Below, piece after piece: positions 24,585 through 32,786 of a DNA stretch of 37,388 nucleotides. The first letter of the stretch is position 1. Each line of letters opens with the position of its first letter. The position numbers were made by a program, and so were the translations under genes. This stretch comes from Erysipelotrichaceae bacterium (GTDB taxonomy: Bacteria; Bacillota_I; Bacilli_A; RFN20; CAG-826), in the NCBI GenBank assembly GCA_031271635.1, contig JAISVG010000033.1, positions 1 through 37,388 of the forward strand, read 5' to 3'. Below the pieces are notes generated by a model. It was not told the DNA's origin. It searched no databases and saw only the letters and a list, made by a program, of their open reading frames with translations.

Positions 24585-25053
24585 CTTGATCTTTCTTTAA
24601 GAGATCTCTTATTTCGGTTAATAATTGCACATCAGCCGGGACAGCAGCTACGGCCGGAGTGGGAGCGCTTTGCTTTTGTAGTCTTTCTTTCGCGGCTTTC
24701 ACCGACATAATGATTTTGATGATAATAAATAAAACCAAGGCCACAAGCACAAAGTTAATAACGGTGTTTAACCATAAACCCCATTCAATCGCAGAATAAG
24801 TAATGTAGTACTTACCATTATGAAGCGCACCGACAGTTCCGTTTTGGATATCGGCTAGCTTTGAAGAGGGAAGAACAGTGACTAAACCGGCCATTCCACC
24901 AGGAACTGCCATTGTAATGATTGGCATTAAAATGTAATTCACGAGTCCCGAAATGATGGCATTGAAAGCGGCACCGATGATGACAGCAACTGCTAAGTCA
25001 ATGATGTTGCCTCGAGCGATGAATGCTCCGAAATTTTTAAAAAACTTTTTCAT
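24577..25053 (-). CDS. mscL: large-conductance mechanosensitive channel
   Basis: 158 aa; opens under membrane stretch to release solutes in osmotic downshock. FGAFIARGNIIDLAVAVIIG is the helix 1 signature; helix 2 (about 85-110) is followed by the cytosolic helix QLLTEIRDLLKK. The periplasmic-side loop is long (PGGMAGLV...KYYITYSAI). AAAGGAG lies 6 nt before ATG. It is convergent with the M50-like gene, sharing 8 bp at the 3' ends, and no terminator separates them. Confidence 0.96.
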   Translation of the reverse strand: MKKFFKNFGAFIARGNIIDLAVAVIIGAAFNAIISGLVNYILMPIITMAVPGGMAGLVTVLPSSKLADIQNGTVGALHNGKYYITYSAIEWGLWLNTVINFVLVALVLFIIIKIIMSVKAAKERLQKQSAPTPAVAAVPADVQLLTEIRDLLKKDQVK

Positions 25054-25073
25054 ACTTCTCCTTTGATAGAAGC

Positions 25074-25079
25074 ATTATA
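25074..25079 (-). promoter_or_regulatory. -10 box of mscL
   Basis: TATAAT on the minus strand, 20 nt before the ATG; a TTGCAC lies 19 nt upstream, longer than ideal. The rest of the 25054-25207 gap shows only a 12-bp palindrome (TAAACTAGTTTA, 25199-25210) at the lipoprotein stop. Confidence 0.5.
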
Positions 25080-25207
25080 AGATAAAATGCTTTCTTGGGT
25101 GCAATTAATGAGAAAAAAAGGATGAAAATGTCTCTTTTTGAGGCGTTTCCGGTATTAAAATGCAAAAATAGTGAATTTAGAATCGAGTGATAATTTATTA
25201 AACTAGT

Positions 25208-26224
25208 TTATTGAGTTCGGAAATTATAGATATAAATAACAAAAGTAGTGTCATTATTTGTCTCTGATTCAAAGACATAACAGAGTTCTTGGAGGGTATT
25301 CACGTCAAGAATCCCTAATTCATGATAGCCATTATCGATAAACCCAGCATCAAGAAACATCGTTTCAACAGCGGTTCTTCTTGTTGTAGTTCTAAACCTT
25401 GCACCATCAGAGAAATTAGTAATCATTTCAAGATTTTCCATTTGGTCAAGAATTCCGCTGATGAGCGGATAAAAAGCACCCATTACAGTTTCAAAAGATG
25501 GAAGCTTCAGAATAAATTTTGTGAATTCAAAGGTCATTTTTTTCTCACGCGGCTTCATTTTGACATTAATAGCAACATCACCAAGGTTATTTTGGGCGTC
25601 GGCATAAACAACTAGTAGTTCTGGTTGATTGGCAGGGTAATAAGCAGCAGAACTAGCGTTAAGAGCGTAAAGATTTACTCCTTCAAGTTCGTAGAAGTCA
25701 AAGGATCCTAAATAAGCAAGAATGCTTTGCATTTCTAAAATCGTGATATTAGTTAGTAGCAGTTCTACTCCGGCAAGAGTCACATCGATTTTAGTTTCAA
25801 TACTCGGACTTAGTTCGGGAAAAACGACTGGAGTGGTGACGCCATCAAAGGATAGTTCGTAATTAATAATATCTTCAAGGCGCTTAGTTTCTGGTGCAGT
25901 AACGGTAATCGTGATAGTATCTAAGATATCAGTACCTAAAACGAACGCAGTGACATCAGTGGTTCCCGTTTTGATTGCCGTAATAAAAGCGGTAGTTCCT
26001 TTCGCATCAAGGGCGATAATGCCTTCTTGGCTCAGTCTCCAATCAGCTTCTAGGTGTGCGGTTACTTGATTTGATGGCGATAATAGGCTAAGAGTTAATG
26101 TTTTACCAACCATCATGGTCGTTGGGCCGTCAGCAGTAATTTTCATATCATCAACCGGATTGCAAGCAACCAAAACCCCACTTAAGAGAAAACCGATGAT
26201 TCCGAGTCTTTGAAATATTTTCAC
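25208..26224 (-). CDS. lipoprotein with a bacterial Ig-like domain
   Basis: 338 aa, GTG start with AAAGGAG 8 nt upstream. Lipobox LVAC gives Cys21, so it is predicted to be exported and lipidated. Residues about 28-110 resemble a Big-2 Ig-like domain (ITADGPTTMMVGKTLTLSL, then GTTAFITAIKTGTTDVTA). The C-terminal 220 residues are not recognised. They mix strands and amphipathic segments and could bind a surface or soluble ligand. Single gene next to hsp20, transcribed divergently. Confidence 0.75.
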   Translation of the reverse strand: MKIFQRLGIIGFLLSGVLVACNPVDDMKITADGPTTMMVGKTLTLSLLSPSNQVTAHLEADWRLSQEGIIALDAKGTTAFITAIKTGTTDVTAFVLGTDILDTITITVTAPETKRLEDIINYELSFDGVTTPVVFPELSPSIETKIDVTLAGVELLLTNITILEMQSILAYLGSFDFYELEGVNLYALNASSAAYYPANQPELLVVYADAQNNLGDVAINVKMKPREKKMTFEFTKFILKLPSFETVMGAFYPLISGILDQMENLEMITNFSDGARFRTTTRRTAVETMFLDAGFIDNGYHELGILDVNTLQELCYVFESETNNDTTFVIYIYNFRTQ

Positions 26225-26256
26225 GTTTAATGCTCCTTTTTAAATAGTCTTTAGAA

Positions 26257-26265
26257 ATTATATCA
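26257..26265 (-). promoter_or_regulatory. extended -10 promoter of the lipoprotein
   Basis: TGA-TATAAT on the minus strand, 32 nt before the GTG start; no good -35. The leader holds a normal ribosome site, unlike the leaderless genes. Confidence 0.55.
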
Positions 26266-26318
26266 TAGGTCGGTGTTTTTAAACGAGAGACTAAATTAAA
26301 TCAAAAAGACTAAAATTT

Positions 26319-26345
26319 TTAGCACTCCTATTGACAGAGTGCCAA
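26319..26345. promoter_or_regulatory. CIRCE element 1 (HrcA operator)
   Basis: TTAGCACTC, 9-nt spacer, GAGTGCCAA: the HrcA operator with one mismatch in the right arm. The hsp20 -35 TTGACA lies in its spacer, so bound HrcA would block RNA polymerase. Confidence 0.93.
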
Positions 26346-26359
26346 AGATAGATTATACT
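26331..26359 (+). promoter_or_regulatory. hsp20 promoter
   Basis: TTGACA (26331-26336), 17-nt spacer, TATACT (26354-26359). Start falls at about 26366, at the left arm of the second CIRCE. Confidence 0.9.
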
Positions 26360-26363
26360 ATCA

Positions 26364-26390
26364 TTAGCACTCGTTAAGTAAGAGTGCCAA
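26364..26390. promoter_or_regulatory. CIRCE element 2 (HrcA operator)
   Basis: TTAGCACTC, 9-nt spacer, GAGTGCCAA, the same arms as element 1. It covers the start site and ends next to the ribosome site AGGGAGG. Confidence 0.93.
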
Positions 26391-26404
26391 AGGGAGGAAA
26401 ATAT

Positions 26405-26779
26405 ATGTATCTTAAAAATCTAAATTCGTTTCTGACTAACAGTTCTTACTATGAACAAGGTCTTTTGACTAGTGATCTTATTGAGCGAGATAACCAGTTC
26501 ATCTTCATTCTTGATGTTCCTGGCTTTAAAAAAGATGAAATCAGCATTTCTTTTAAACATGGTTACATGACTGTAATCGCTGCAAAAGAGGTGAAACTTG
26601 ATAAAGACGCCCGTTTCTTAATTAACGAACGTACCAATAGTGTGTCAAAGCGTTCGTTCTATGTCGGAAAGCATTATCAAACTGATGATTTTAAAGCTAA
26701 AGTTGAAGATGGCGTTTTAACAATTACGCTTACGAAAAACAAAGAAGACGAAGGCGATAAGACCATCGCGATTGAATAA
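26405..26779 (+). CDS. Hsp20 small heat shock protein
   Basis: 124-aa alpha-crystallin-type holdase chaperone. ATG 26405 has AGGGAGG 7 nt upstream; an earlier in-frame GTG lies inside the CIRCE and is rejected. The crystallin domain runs from about 22 to 115: FIFILDVPGFKKDEISI, then VEDGVLTITL, with a short charged tail ending AIE. HrcA control is predicted by two CIRCE copies. Monocistronic, with a strong terminator. Confidence 0.95.
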   Translation: MYLKNLNSFLTNSSYYEQGLLTSDLIERDNQFIFILDVPGFKKDEISISFKHGYMTVIAAKEVKLDKDARFLINERTNSVSKRSFYVGKHYQTDDFKAKVEDGVLTITLTKNKEDEGDKTIAIE

Positions 26780-26803
26780 CTAGCGCGTATTTTCTTTAAA
26801 AGG

Positions 26804-26831
26804 TACCCTCAAGAAACGAGGGTATTTTTTT
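26804..26831 (+). terminator. terminator of hsp20
   Basis: TACCCTC, 7-nt loop, GAGGGTA, then seven T: a textbook Rho-independent terminator. Confidence 0.95.
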
Positions 26832-26882
26832 ACGAAATCAAAAGCGCTACACGTTAAGGTTTTAAGATTGTCTTTCCATTCT

Positions 26883-27869
26883 TTAAAACTTGTAATACTT
26901 TTGATTCTTACTAGTTGGTTTATCGGGAATACTCATCGCAATTAAGTCCAGCTCAAGCTCAGGCATCAAATAGTGATTTTTTAAGGATGATATGGATTTA
27001 AGACCTAAGCGGTTGGCAATTTCTTTTGCAGAGAATGGAATATATTCCATAATATTCATGAGTTTTTGAATTTGTGTTGTTTGGCTCTTCAGCATATTGG
27101 CTGAATTACGATGGACATTTTGAATCGCGGACAGCAAAGTCTTAAGCATAAAAATAATAAAATGAGTTGATTTTCCGTTATCAGCATAACAGTCTTGAAA
27201 TGCCGTGTAGTATTCTTGTTGACGTTCTTTAATGATGGTTTCAACAGGAATATATGCAAATACAGTCTTCCATTTTGTTAAGAAGGCCGTTTGCATGAAG
27301 CGTCCCATGCGGCCGTTACCATCATTAAACGGATGAATGAATTCGAACTCGTAGTGGAGAATTGAATATTTGATGAGTTCGTTTAGTTTTTCGGTTTCTA
27401 GCCATCGATAAAGAATCTTTATGAGTGGAGCGACGTTTTGTGGCGGGGGAGCGATATGTACGGCTTATCACCATTAAAAACGCTGACTCCTTTTGTTCGG
27501 AAACTACCGGCCTCAGCGTCTAAATCTTTCATCATCACTCCGTGAAGTTTCAGCATATCATCGATGGTAAATGGGTCGATTGTTTCTAAAAGTTTGTATG
27601 CCTCATAAGCGTTTTTAGCCTCGGTAATTTCGCTTAGTGGTGCGATAACGGTTTTTCCATTAATGACGGCCGTAATCTGTTCAAGAGTCAGGGTGTTATT
27701 CTCAATAGCCAGCGAGGAATGAATGGTCTTTAGGCGATTGATTCGTCTTAGTTGTGGCTGCTTTAATAAATTTTAAAGGGAGAAGCATTGTTAAATACTC
27801 AGTGATTTGTGCGACTAAATCAATCATTTTACTTGTTAAAGTGTATTCAGGACGATAATCAAATTTCAT
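26883..27869 (-). pseudogene. Fic domain protein, broken by two frameshifts
   Basis: Fic proteins transfer AMP or other groups to target proteins. ATG 27869 (AGGAGC 9 nt upstream) starts MKFDYRPEYTLTSKM; the frame is lost near 27761-27777, after which another frame gives QPQLRRINRLKTIHSSLAIE (with the inhibitory-helix-like SLAIEN motif). It is lost again near 27458-27464 and resumes as VHIAPPPQ and the active site HPFNDGNGRMGR. The last part (26883-27308) contains a winged-helix-like segment (SAKEIANRLGLKSISSLKNHY). All family motifs are present, so the loss is recent or due to sequencing errors. Confidence 0.9.
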
Positions 27870-28232
27870 TAATAAGTTGCTCCTAATAAACTAAGAGTAT
27901 TTTATTAAAGCGAAGTCAAAAATACAAGTATCTTATATGCTATCTTATATATTTTCTTGTATGTTTTAACCCAAATTGGCGGTGATGAATAAGATTCCGG
28001 AGATGAATAATGACCAAATTCAGTTTGGCTAACCATGATTGAAACTACAAGCAACTAGTGGTGCAGTTTTCCTATAACGTTTTTCTGACAAGCCATTATG
28101 AAATAGAATAAAACGCGGCGAGGAAAGTTTAAAAGGATGCAGCAAGATGCTTTTATCATTTTTATTATTCAAAAACCTGATTATTTCAGTTTATATATAA
28201 ATAATGCTATTTCTTGTTTCTCTAATCTAAGG
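27870..28232. other. non-coding gap between fic and mscS
   Basis: No coding frame is supported. It holds an inverted repeat next to fic and, around 27968-28150, a slightly GC-richer stretch with a repeated GATGAATAA that looks like a decayed insertion but matches nothing I can name. Confidence 0.4.
27922..27962. repeat. inverted repeat enclosing a tandem repeat upstream of fic
   Basis: ATACAAG (27922-27928) and CTTGTAT (27956-27962) enclose two near-copies of TATCTTATATGC (from 27929). A regulator-binding site for fic is possible. Confidence 0.45.
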
Positions 28233-28238
28233 TAGAAT
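28233..28238 (+). promoter_or_regulatory. -10 box of mscS, leaderless type
   Basis: TAGAAT, then 6 nt (ATAAGT), then ATG 28245. No Shine-Dalgarno is present; the -35 is weak (TTTCTT). Confidence 0.5.
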
Positions 28239-28244
28239 ATAAGT

Positions 28245-29330
28245 ATGATAACCCTTGTAATGAGTCAGCCCTTAGCAATAGCGATTGATGTGATAATACT
28301 TTTGTTGTTGGTCAGTATTATTATTTTCCAGATTATTTTCACTAAAAAAAGTGCTGCAACATCTAAAAAACATTTTACAATTCTTGTTAATGTTGGCTGT
28401 ATTATTTTGTTCTTGGGCTTGCTAGTATTGGGAGTGGTTCTCACCGCGGAACCGCTTGGCTTTGAAGTAACGCTTGAAGGTATTTTGCAGACAATTGGGA
28501 CATGGATTGTTAATCATGTGATGAGTTTTATTAATTCATTAATTATTATTGCAGTTTCGGTTTTAATTATTAATATTGCGCGCATTGTTTCGATTTTAAT
28601 CCCAAAACGATTTACAATTGATAAAAACATTAAAAGAAAACAAACTGTCGCGCATGTCTTTTTTAGTTTGATTAAGTATTTAATTAGTATCGTTGCATTA
28701 ATTTTAGTATTGGTTGCTTGGGGTATCAATATTATTCCCGCTTTAGCAGGAGTTGGAATTCTAGGCATTGTGATTGGTCTTGGGGCTCAAAGATTCATTA
28801 ATGATTTCATTTGTGGTTTGGCAATTGTTTTTGAGCATCATTTTGATGTTGGTGATGTAATAGAAATTGACGGCTTTAAGGGTACTGTCACTGATATTGG
28901 CCTTAAATCAACGATTGTAAAGAACTGGAAGAATAATATTAAGATTTTTGCTAATGGCGATATTACTAAAGTCATTAACTACTCGAAGTTTGATACTTTT
29001 GCCAGTGTGGCTTTTAAGACTTCAAATAAAGTAAGTATCAAAGAGATTAAAGAGGCTTTTGATCATTCATTTACTGATTTAAAAGAAAAGTATCCTCAGG
29101 TACTTGGAAATCCTAGTTTAAGAACCATTATTGGTTATGATAGCAACGCCACTACCTTTCAGATTGATGTTCCCGTTAAAAGTGAGACTCAGGTTGATGT
29201 TGAACGATATATTACTGCTGTGATGTATGAAGTTTTAAAGAGTAAGGGCCTATTACCTAACGATACCCTTATTATTGAACACGACGCTCCCGGACAAGAG
29301 ATTATTTTAAAGAAAACTAAGAAATCGTGA
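28245..29330 (+). CDS. MscS-family small-conductance mechanosensitive channel
   Basis: 361 aa. Four to five membrane helices in the first 190 residues; the pore helix and following beta domain read GILGIVIGLGAQRFINDFICGL...FDVGDVIEIDGFKGTVTDIGLKST, the classical MscS block. The cytosolic C-terminal vestibule ends in a Lys-rich tail. Two extra N-terminal helices set it apart from minimal MscS. It protects against osmotic downshock together with mscL. The stop TGA overlaps the GTG start of the next gene. Confidence 0.93.
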   Translation: MITLVMSQPLAIAIDVIILLLLVSIIIFQIIFTKKSAATSKKHFTILVNVGCIILFLGLLVLGVVLTAEPLGFEVTLEGILQTIGTWIVNHVMSFINSLIIIAVSVLIINIARIVSILIPKRFTIDKNIKRKQTVAHVFFSLIKYLISIVALILVLVAWGINIIPALAGVGILGIVIGLGAQRFINDFICGLAIVFEHHFDVGDVIEIDGFKGTVTDIGLKSTIVKNWKNNIKIFANGDITKVINYSKFDTFASVAFKTSNKVSIKEIKEAFDHSFTDLKEKYPQVLGNPSLRTIIGYDSNATTFQIDVPVKSETQVDVERYITAVMYEVLKSKGLLPNDTLIIEHDAPGQEIILKKTKKS

Positions 29331-30067
29331 TTTGTTTAATTACCGGATGGCATGGTATGATCGCGCCACGTTTTAAAGAAGTTATCGAAAAGCACGGCTA
29401 TGAAGTAGTGGTTTTTGACCGCAGTAAAGTCAATATTGATTCTGATATAGCGGTCAAGCGATTCTTAAAAGCAGTAAATCCTGATCTCATTATTCATTTT
29501 GCTTATGGACGTATTAAATGGACCACGATTATGGCTAAATATGCCAAAGCTCATCAAAAGAAATTCGTTTATGTCAGTACTGTTAATGTTTATGGTGATA
29601 ATAAAGCTGGAAATCTTTTAGTTAATTCCCCTTGTCTTCCTAATGATGAGTATTCAAGATATAAAAGAGCAGTCGAAGAGGCGGTGTTAAAAACTAATAA
29701 CGAAGTCTACATTTTTAGATTAGGATGGCAAATCTCGCCTCTTTTAGAAACACACCCAAATAACATGGTGTCTTTTATGAAAAGAGAGCAAAATGAACAC
29801 GGCTTTGTGCTTGCGAATCAAAATTCATATCTATCAGTTTCTTTGACTAAAGATTTGGTAGAAGAAATGACGCGAATTATCATAACAATGCCTCCTGACA
29901 TCTATTTATTCAATAGTAATTTCAGTCTGAACTTTTATGATCTTTTGGTGAAGCTAAATGATTTGTATCATTTAGAATGTGTTATTAAGGCCGAAGATGG
30001 GCCGAGTTTTAATAATCTGATGTTCGATGACCGAGTGGATTTATCAAACGAGTTTTTTAGTAAGTAA
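29327..30067 (+). CDS. NAD-dependent epimerase/dehydratase (RmlD-like short-chain dehydrogenase)
   Basis: 246 aa; start GTG 29327 in a GTGA overlap with mscS, so coupled. The N-terminus ICLITGWHGMIAPRF is a variant of the Rossmann GxxGxxG. The active site has the Ser-Thr stretch YVSTVNVYGD and YSRYK (YxxxK). Family members modify nucleotide sugars, such as dTDP-4-dehydrorhamnose reductase; the substrate here is unknown. It ends 6 nt from the convergent GT2 gene, near other sugar genes. Confidence 0.82.
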   Translation: MICLITGWHGMIAPRFKEVIEKHGYEVVVFDRSKVNIDSDIAVKRFLKAVNPDLIIHFAYGRIKWTTIMAKYAKAHQKKFVYVSTVNVYGDNKAGNLLVNSPCLPNDEYSRYKRAVEEAVLKTNNEVYIFRLGWQISPLLETHPNNMVSFMKREQNEHGFVLANQNSYLSVSLTKDLVEEMTRIIITMPPDIYLFNSNFSLNFYDLLVKLNDLYHLECVIKAEDGPSFNNLMFDDRVDLSNEFFSK

Positions 30068-30073
30068 GCAAGA

Positions 30074-31102
30074 TTATTTTTTGCTTTGATATTTAAAGAG
30101 GGGTCGCAGCGCTTTTTTATAAGTAAAAGGGAGGAGTAGTTGATAACCGAAATAATTAAGTAAACGAGCGATTTTTAAAATCTTATCACGACTAATTATG
30201 TGATAAAAGTTTAAAGATTTAGCTTTAATTTGATTGATGAAGGCTTTTAATTCACGAGCTTTCCAATCTTTTCTGGTGAACTTAAGGAAAATTCTTAGAA
30301 TGACTTTAAACGATTTCCGTACTTCTTTGAGGATGAAAGACTTGATATTTGGTGAAAGCGAGGCTGTTTTAGTTTCATAAAAATCGAGTAATTTGAAGAA
30401 CACTTTGATTTGTTCATTAATCCGGTTTTTAAGACTATTGATGTTGGTCGATTGATTGAGGCCGCTTCCTTGATAGTATTGATATAAGAAGAGATCAAAA
30501 TGAGTGATTGATGTGGCACTTGCTAATGGATAAAGCGAATATTCAGCATCTTCATAAAAAGTCTTTTCAAGAACCGTGAGGTGTATCTCCTGGAGTAATT
30601 TAGTTTTAAATGTAAGTGTTGCTAAAGAGAGGAATTGATAGTTTAGGATTACTGTTTCTAAGGAATGCATGACCTCGTTTTTAGTGGGTTTTTTAAGGGC
30701 ACTAGTATTAATTGGAGCTTGATCCGTATAGATGTTGGTGTAGGAATGAGTAACAATATCGGTGTTGATATTTTTTAGATGATGAACAAAAGCAACAAAG
30801 GCTTCGGTATCAACATAATCATCACCATCAATGACTTTATAGTATCTTCCTTTTGCTAAAGGAATGGTGATATTAATGCAAGAGCCATGACCTCCGTTTT
30901 CCTTATTAATGATTTTAAAAAGGAAGGGATATTTAGTTTCGTATTCCTGTAGTTTTATTAGAGTTGTTGGATCAGTAGACCCATCATTAACTAAAAAGAT
31001 TTCAACTAAATGGAAAATCCGTTTATCAACATAAGAAGGGAGACACTTATCAATGAAGGCAGTGGTGTTATAAGAGGGAATACAGATTGAGAGTTGTAAC
31101 AT
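30074..31102 (-). CDS. family 2 glycosyltransferase
   Basis: 342 aa. The GT-A fold begins LSICIPSYNTTAFIDKCLPS; NDGSTD binds the nucleotide and DGDDYV is the metal-binding DxD. GGHGSCINITIPLAKGRYYK lies between. The C-terminal 130 residues are helical and very basic (KEVRKSFKVILRIFLKFTRK), probably membrane-peripheral. It should extend a surface glycan from a nucleotide sugar. It has no Shine-Dalgarno; TATAAT ends 6 nt before ATG. Divergent from glf. Confidence 0.9.
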   Translation of the reverse strand: MLQLSICIPSYNTTAFIDKCLPSYVDKRIFHLVEIFLVNDGSTDPTTLIKLQEYETKYPFLFKIINKENGGHGSCINITIPLAKGRYYKVIDGDDYVDTEAFVAFVHHLKNINTDIVTHSYTNIYTDQAPINTSALKKPTKNEVMHSLETVILNYQFLSLATLTFKTKLLQEIHLTVLEKTFYEDAEYSLYPLASATSITHFDLFLYQYYQGSGLNQSTNINSLKNRINEQIKVFFKLLDFYETKTASLSPNIKSFILKEVRKSFKVILRIFLKFTRKDWKARELKAFINQIKAKSLNFYHIISRDKILKIARLLNYFGYQLLLPFTYKKALRPLFKYQSKK

Positions 31103-31108
31103 AGTATA

Positions 31109-31114
31109 ATTATA
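31109..31114 (-). promoter_or_regulatory. -10 box of the GT2 gene, leaderless type
   Basis: Exact TATAAT on the minus strand, then TATACT, then ATG 31102. There is no -35 of note. Confidence 0.6.
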
Positions 31115-31211
31115 TTAGTAAAACAGGTTTTTTAGCATTTAAATCGCTTTGCTTTTTTGCTTTTAAAAACGATATTTTGCCCAACAATACGGCATGTTCT
31201 TAAAAATCATA

Positions 31212-31217
31212 TATAAT
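31212..31217 (+). promoter_or_regulatory. -10 box of glf, leaderless type
   Basis: Exact TATAAT, then TAAGGC, then ATG 31224. AAGG ends 1 nt before ATG and cannot serve as a ribosome site. Confidence 0.6.
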
Positions 31218-31223
31218 TAAGGC

Positions 31224-32339
31224 ATGACAAAATATTATGATTATTTAATTGTTGGAGCCGGACTTTTTGGTGCGACTTTGGCATATAAGCTTAAAAAGGC
31301 CGGTAAAAGCGTCATCGTTTTAGAAAAGCGACATCATCTTGGCGGTACGGTTCACACCGAGGAGATAAGTGGGATTCAGGTTCATATGTATGGTGCGCAT
31401 ATTTTTCGTACTAGTAACAAAGGCATTTGGGAGTTTATTAATCAATTTGCGGAATTTAATGGCTTCGTAAATTCCCCAATGGCAATTTATCAAGATGAGA
31501 TCTATAATCTTCCCTTTAATATGAATACTTTTTCAAAACTATTTAACATTAAAACGCCTCAAGAAGCAAAAGCGGTGATTGAAAGAGAGATTAAAGCTGC
31601 TGGAATTAGTGAGCCTAATAACCTTGAAGAGAAGGCGATTTCGCTCGTTGGAACAACCATTTATGAGAAATTAATCAAGGGATATACAGGCAAACAGTGG
31701 GGAAAACCATGTCGCGACTTACCGGCTAGTATTTTAAATCGTTTACCAGTAAGATATATTTATGATAATAACTACTATAATGAGCGGTACCAAGGGATAC
31801 CACTTGGCGGATACACCAGGATTATTGAAAAAATGCTGGACGGAGTGACAATAGTCACAAACTGTGATTATTTAAAGGAAAAAGAGAAATATCGCTCTTT
31901 TGCCGATAAAATCATCTATACTGGACAAATTGATAAGTACTTCTCATATTGCTTTGGGGAACTGGAATATCGTTCTTTAAAGTTTGAGCATTTTAATCTA
32001 GAAGAAACTAATTATCAAGGGAATGCCGTTATTAATTATACGGAGTATGAAGTTCCTTATACAAGAATTATTGAGCACAAGCACTTTGAATTTAATCTTT
32101 GCCCTAATTTTACGGTGATTACTAAAGAATACCCAGCTTCATATGACAAAGAGAAAAATGAACCATATTACCCTATTAATGACGAAAAAAATACTGCATT
32201 ATATAATAAGTACTTAGAATTATCGAAGAAAGATCCGCAAGTTATTTTCGGGGGAAGACTAGGAATGTATAAGTATTTTGATATGACTGATACGATTGAT
32301 GCCGCTTTAAAGTTAGCGGAATCCTTACTTAACGATTAA
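31224..32339 (+). CDS. glf: UDP-galactopyranose mutase
   Basis: Flavoenzyme converting UDP-galactopyranose to UDP-galactofuranose, the donor of galactofuranose in surface glycans. 371 aa. FAD fold [16 protein letters not shown]; then [41 protein letters not shown] and the late [12 protein letters not shown], all standard Glf blocks with the active-site Arg/Tyr residues in place. Divergent from the GT2 gene with a 121-bp shared promoter region. Implies a galactofuranose-containing polymer. Confidence 0.97.
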   Translation: MTKYYDYLIVGAGLFGATLAYKLKKAGKSVIVLEKRHHLGGTVHTEEISGIQVHMYGAHIFRTSNKGIWEFINQFAEFNGFVNSPMAIYQDEIYNLPFNMNTFSKLFNIKTPQEAKAVIEREIKAAGISEPNNLEEKAISLVGTTIYEKLIKGYTGKQWGKPCRDLPASILNRLPVRYIYDNNYYNERYQGIPLGGYTRIIEKMLDGVTIVTNCDYLKEKEKYRSFADKIIYTGQIDKYFSYCFGELEYRSLKFEHFNLEETNYQGNAVINYTEYEVPYTRIIEHKHFEFNLCPNFTVITKEYPASYDKEKNEPYYPINDEKNTALYNKYLELSKKDPQVIFGGRLGMYKYFDMTDTIDAALKLAESLLND

Positions 32340-32372
32340 AATGTCTTTCTTTGATTCTGCTGGTAATATTGA

Positions 32373-32400
32373 TTGACAATTTTGGTATTAGTGATAGAAT
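32373..32400 (+). promoter_or_regulatory. rpmE promoter
   Basis: TTGACA (32373-32378), 16-nt spacer with TGA just before the -10, TAGAAT (32395-32400). Strong match; the leader is about 42 nt. Confidence 0.85.
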
Positions 32401-32406
32401 AAGAGA

Positions 32407-32449
32407 GGACTTACGCTCGAGCATAGCTTATAGCGCCGAAGGAGAAAAT
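32407..32449 (+). promoter_or_regulatory. possible L31 leader region
   Basis: The leader contains CGCT and AGCG arms around an AGCATAGCTTAT loop before GGAG. Many Firmicutes have an L31-binding leader before rpmE; this could be one, but the fold is short and not conclusive. Confidence 0.3.
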
Positions 32450-32671
32450 ATGAAAGATTCAATTCACCCCAAGTATCAAAGAGCAGTCGTTACTTGTATT
32501 TCTTGCGGAAACACTTTTGAAACTGGTTCGACCTTAAAAGAAATTAAAGTTGATACCTGTTCAAATTGCCATCCGTTCTATACTGGAAAACAACGCTTTG
32601 TACAGGCAGATGGTCGTATCGATAAATTCAATAAGAAATACGGCTTGAATAAAGAAAAAGATACTAAATAA
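32450..32671 (+). CDS. rpmE: 50S ribosomal protein L31 (zinc-binding type)
   Basis: 73 aa. Start ATG 32450 with GGAG 5 nt before; the open frame extends upstream but across the promoter. The Cys pairs CISC and CSNC are the zinc ligands of the C+ form; [20 protein letters not shown] is the L31 signature. Monocistronic, own promoter and terminator. Confidence 0.97.
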   Translation: MKDSIHPKYQRAVVTCISCGNTFETGSTLKEIKVDTCSNCHPFYTGKQRFVQADGRIDKFNKKYGLNKEKDTK

Positions 32672-32680
32672 ATTAGAGTT

Positions 32681-32718
32681 AAAAAAGAGATCTGCATGTT
32701 GAAGTGGGTCTCTTTTTT
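32681..32718 (+). terminator. terminator of rpmE
   Basis: AAAAAAGAGA (32681-32690) pairs with TCTCTTTTTT (32709-32718); the right arm itself supplies the T run. Confidence 0.9.
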
Positions 32719-32726
32719 GTTGTCTA

Positions 32727-32763
32727 ATAAAAAGAACTGCTAAGATTAAGCTCAGCAGTTCTT
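32727..32763 (-). terminator. terminator of the Ig-like lipoprotein gene
   Basis: On the minus strand AAGAACTGCT, 12-nt loop, AGCAGTTCTT, then TTTATTA. It uses the same ACTGCT/AGCAGT core as the serS terminator. Confidence 0.88.
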
Positions 32764-32786
32764 GATAATACTATACCAACTGTTGA

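Noticed and set aside
26384-26404. GTG start for hsp20 at 26384
   Set aside because: It lies within the CIRCE and before the ribosome site AGGGAGG; ATG 26405 is correct.
27968-28150. Insertion sequence remnant
   Set aside because: No transposase frame, no paired terminal repeats and no target duplication could be shown; kept only as a finding.
32351-32449. 33-codon N-terminal extension of L31
   Set aside because: It spans the promoter and leader; GGAG and L31 similarity start at 32450.
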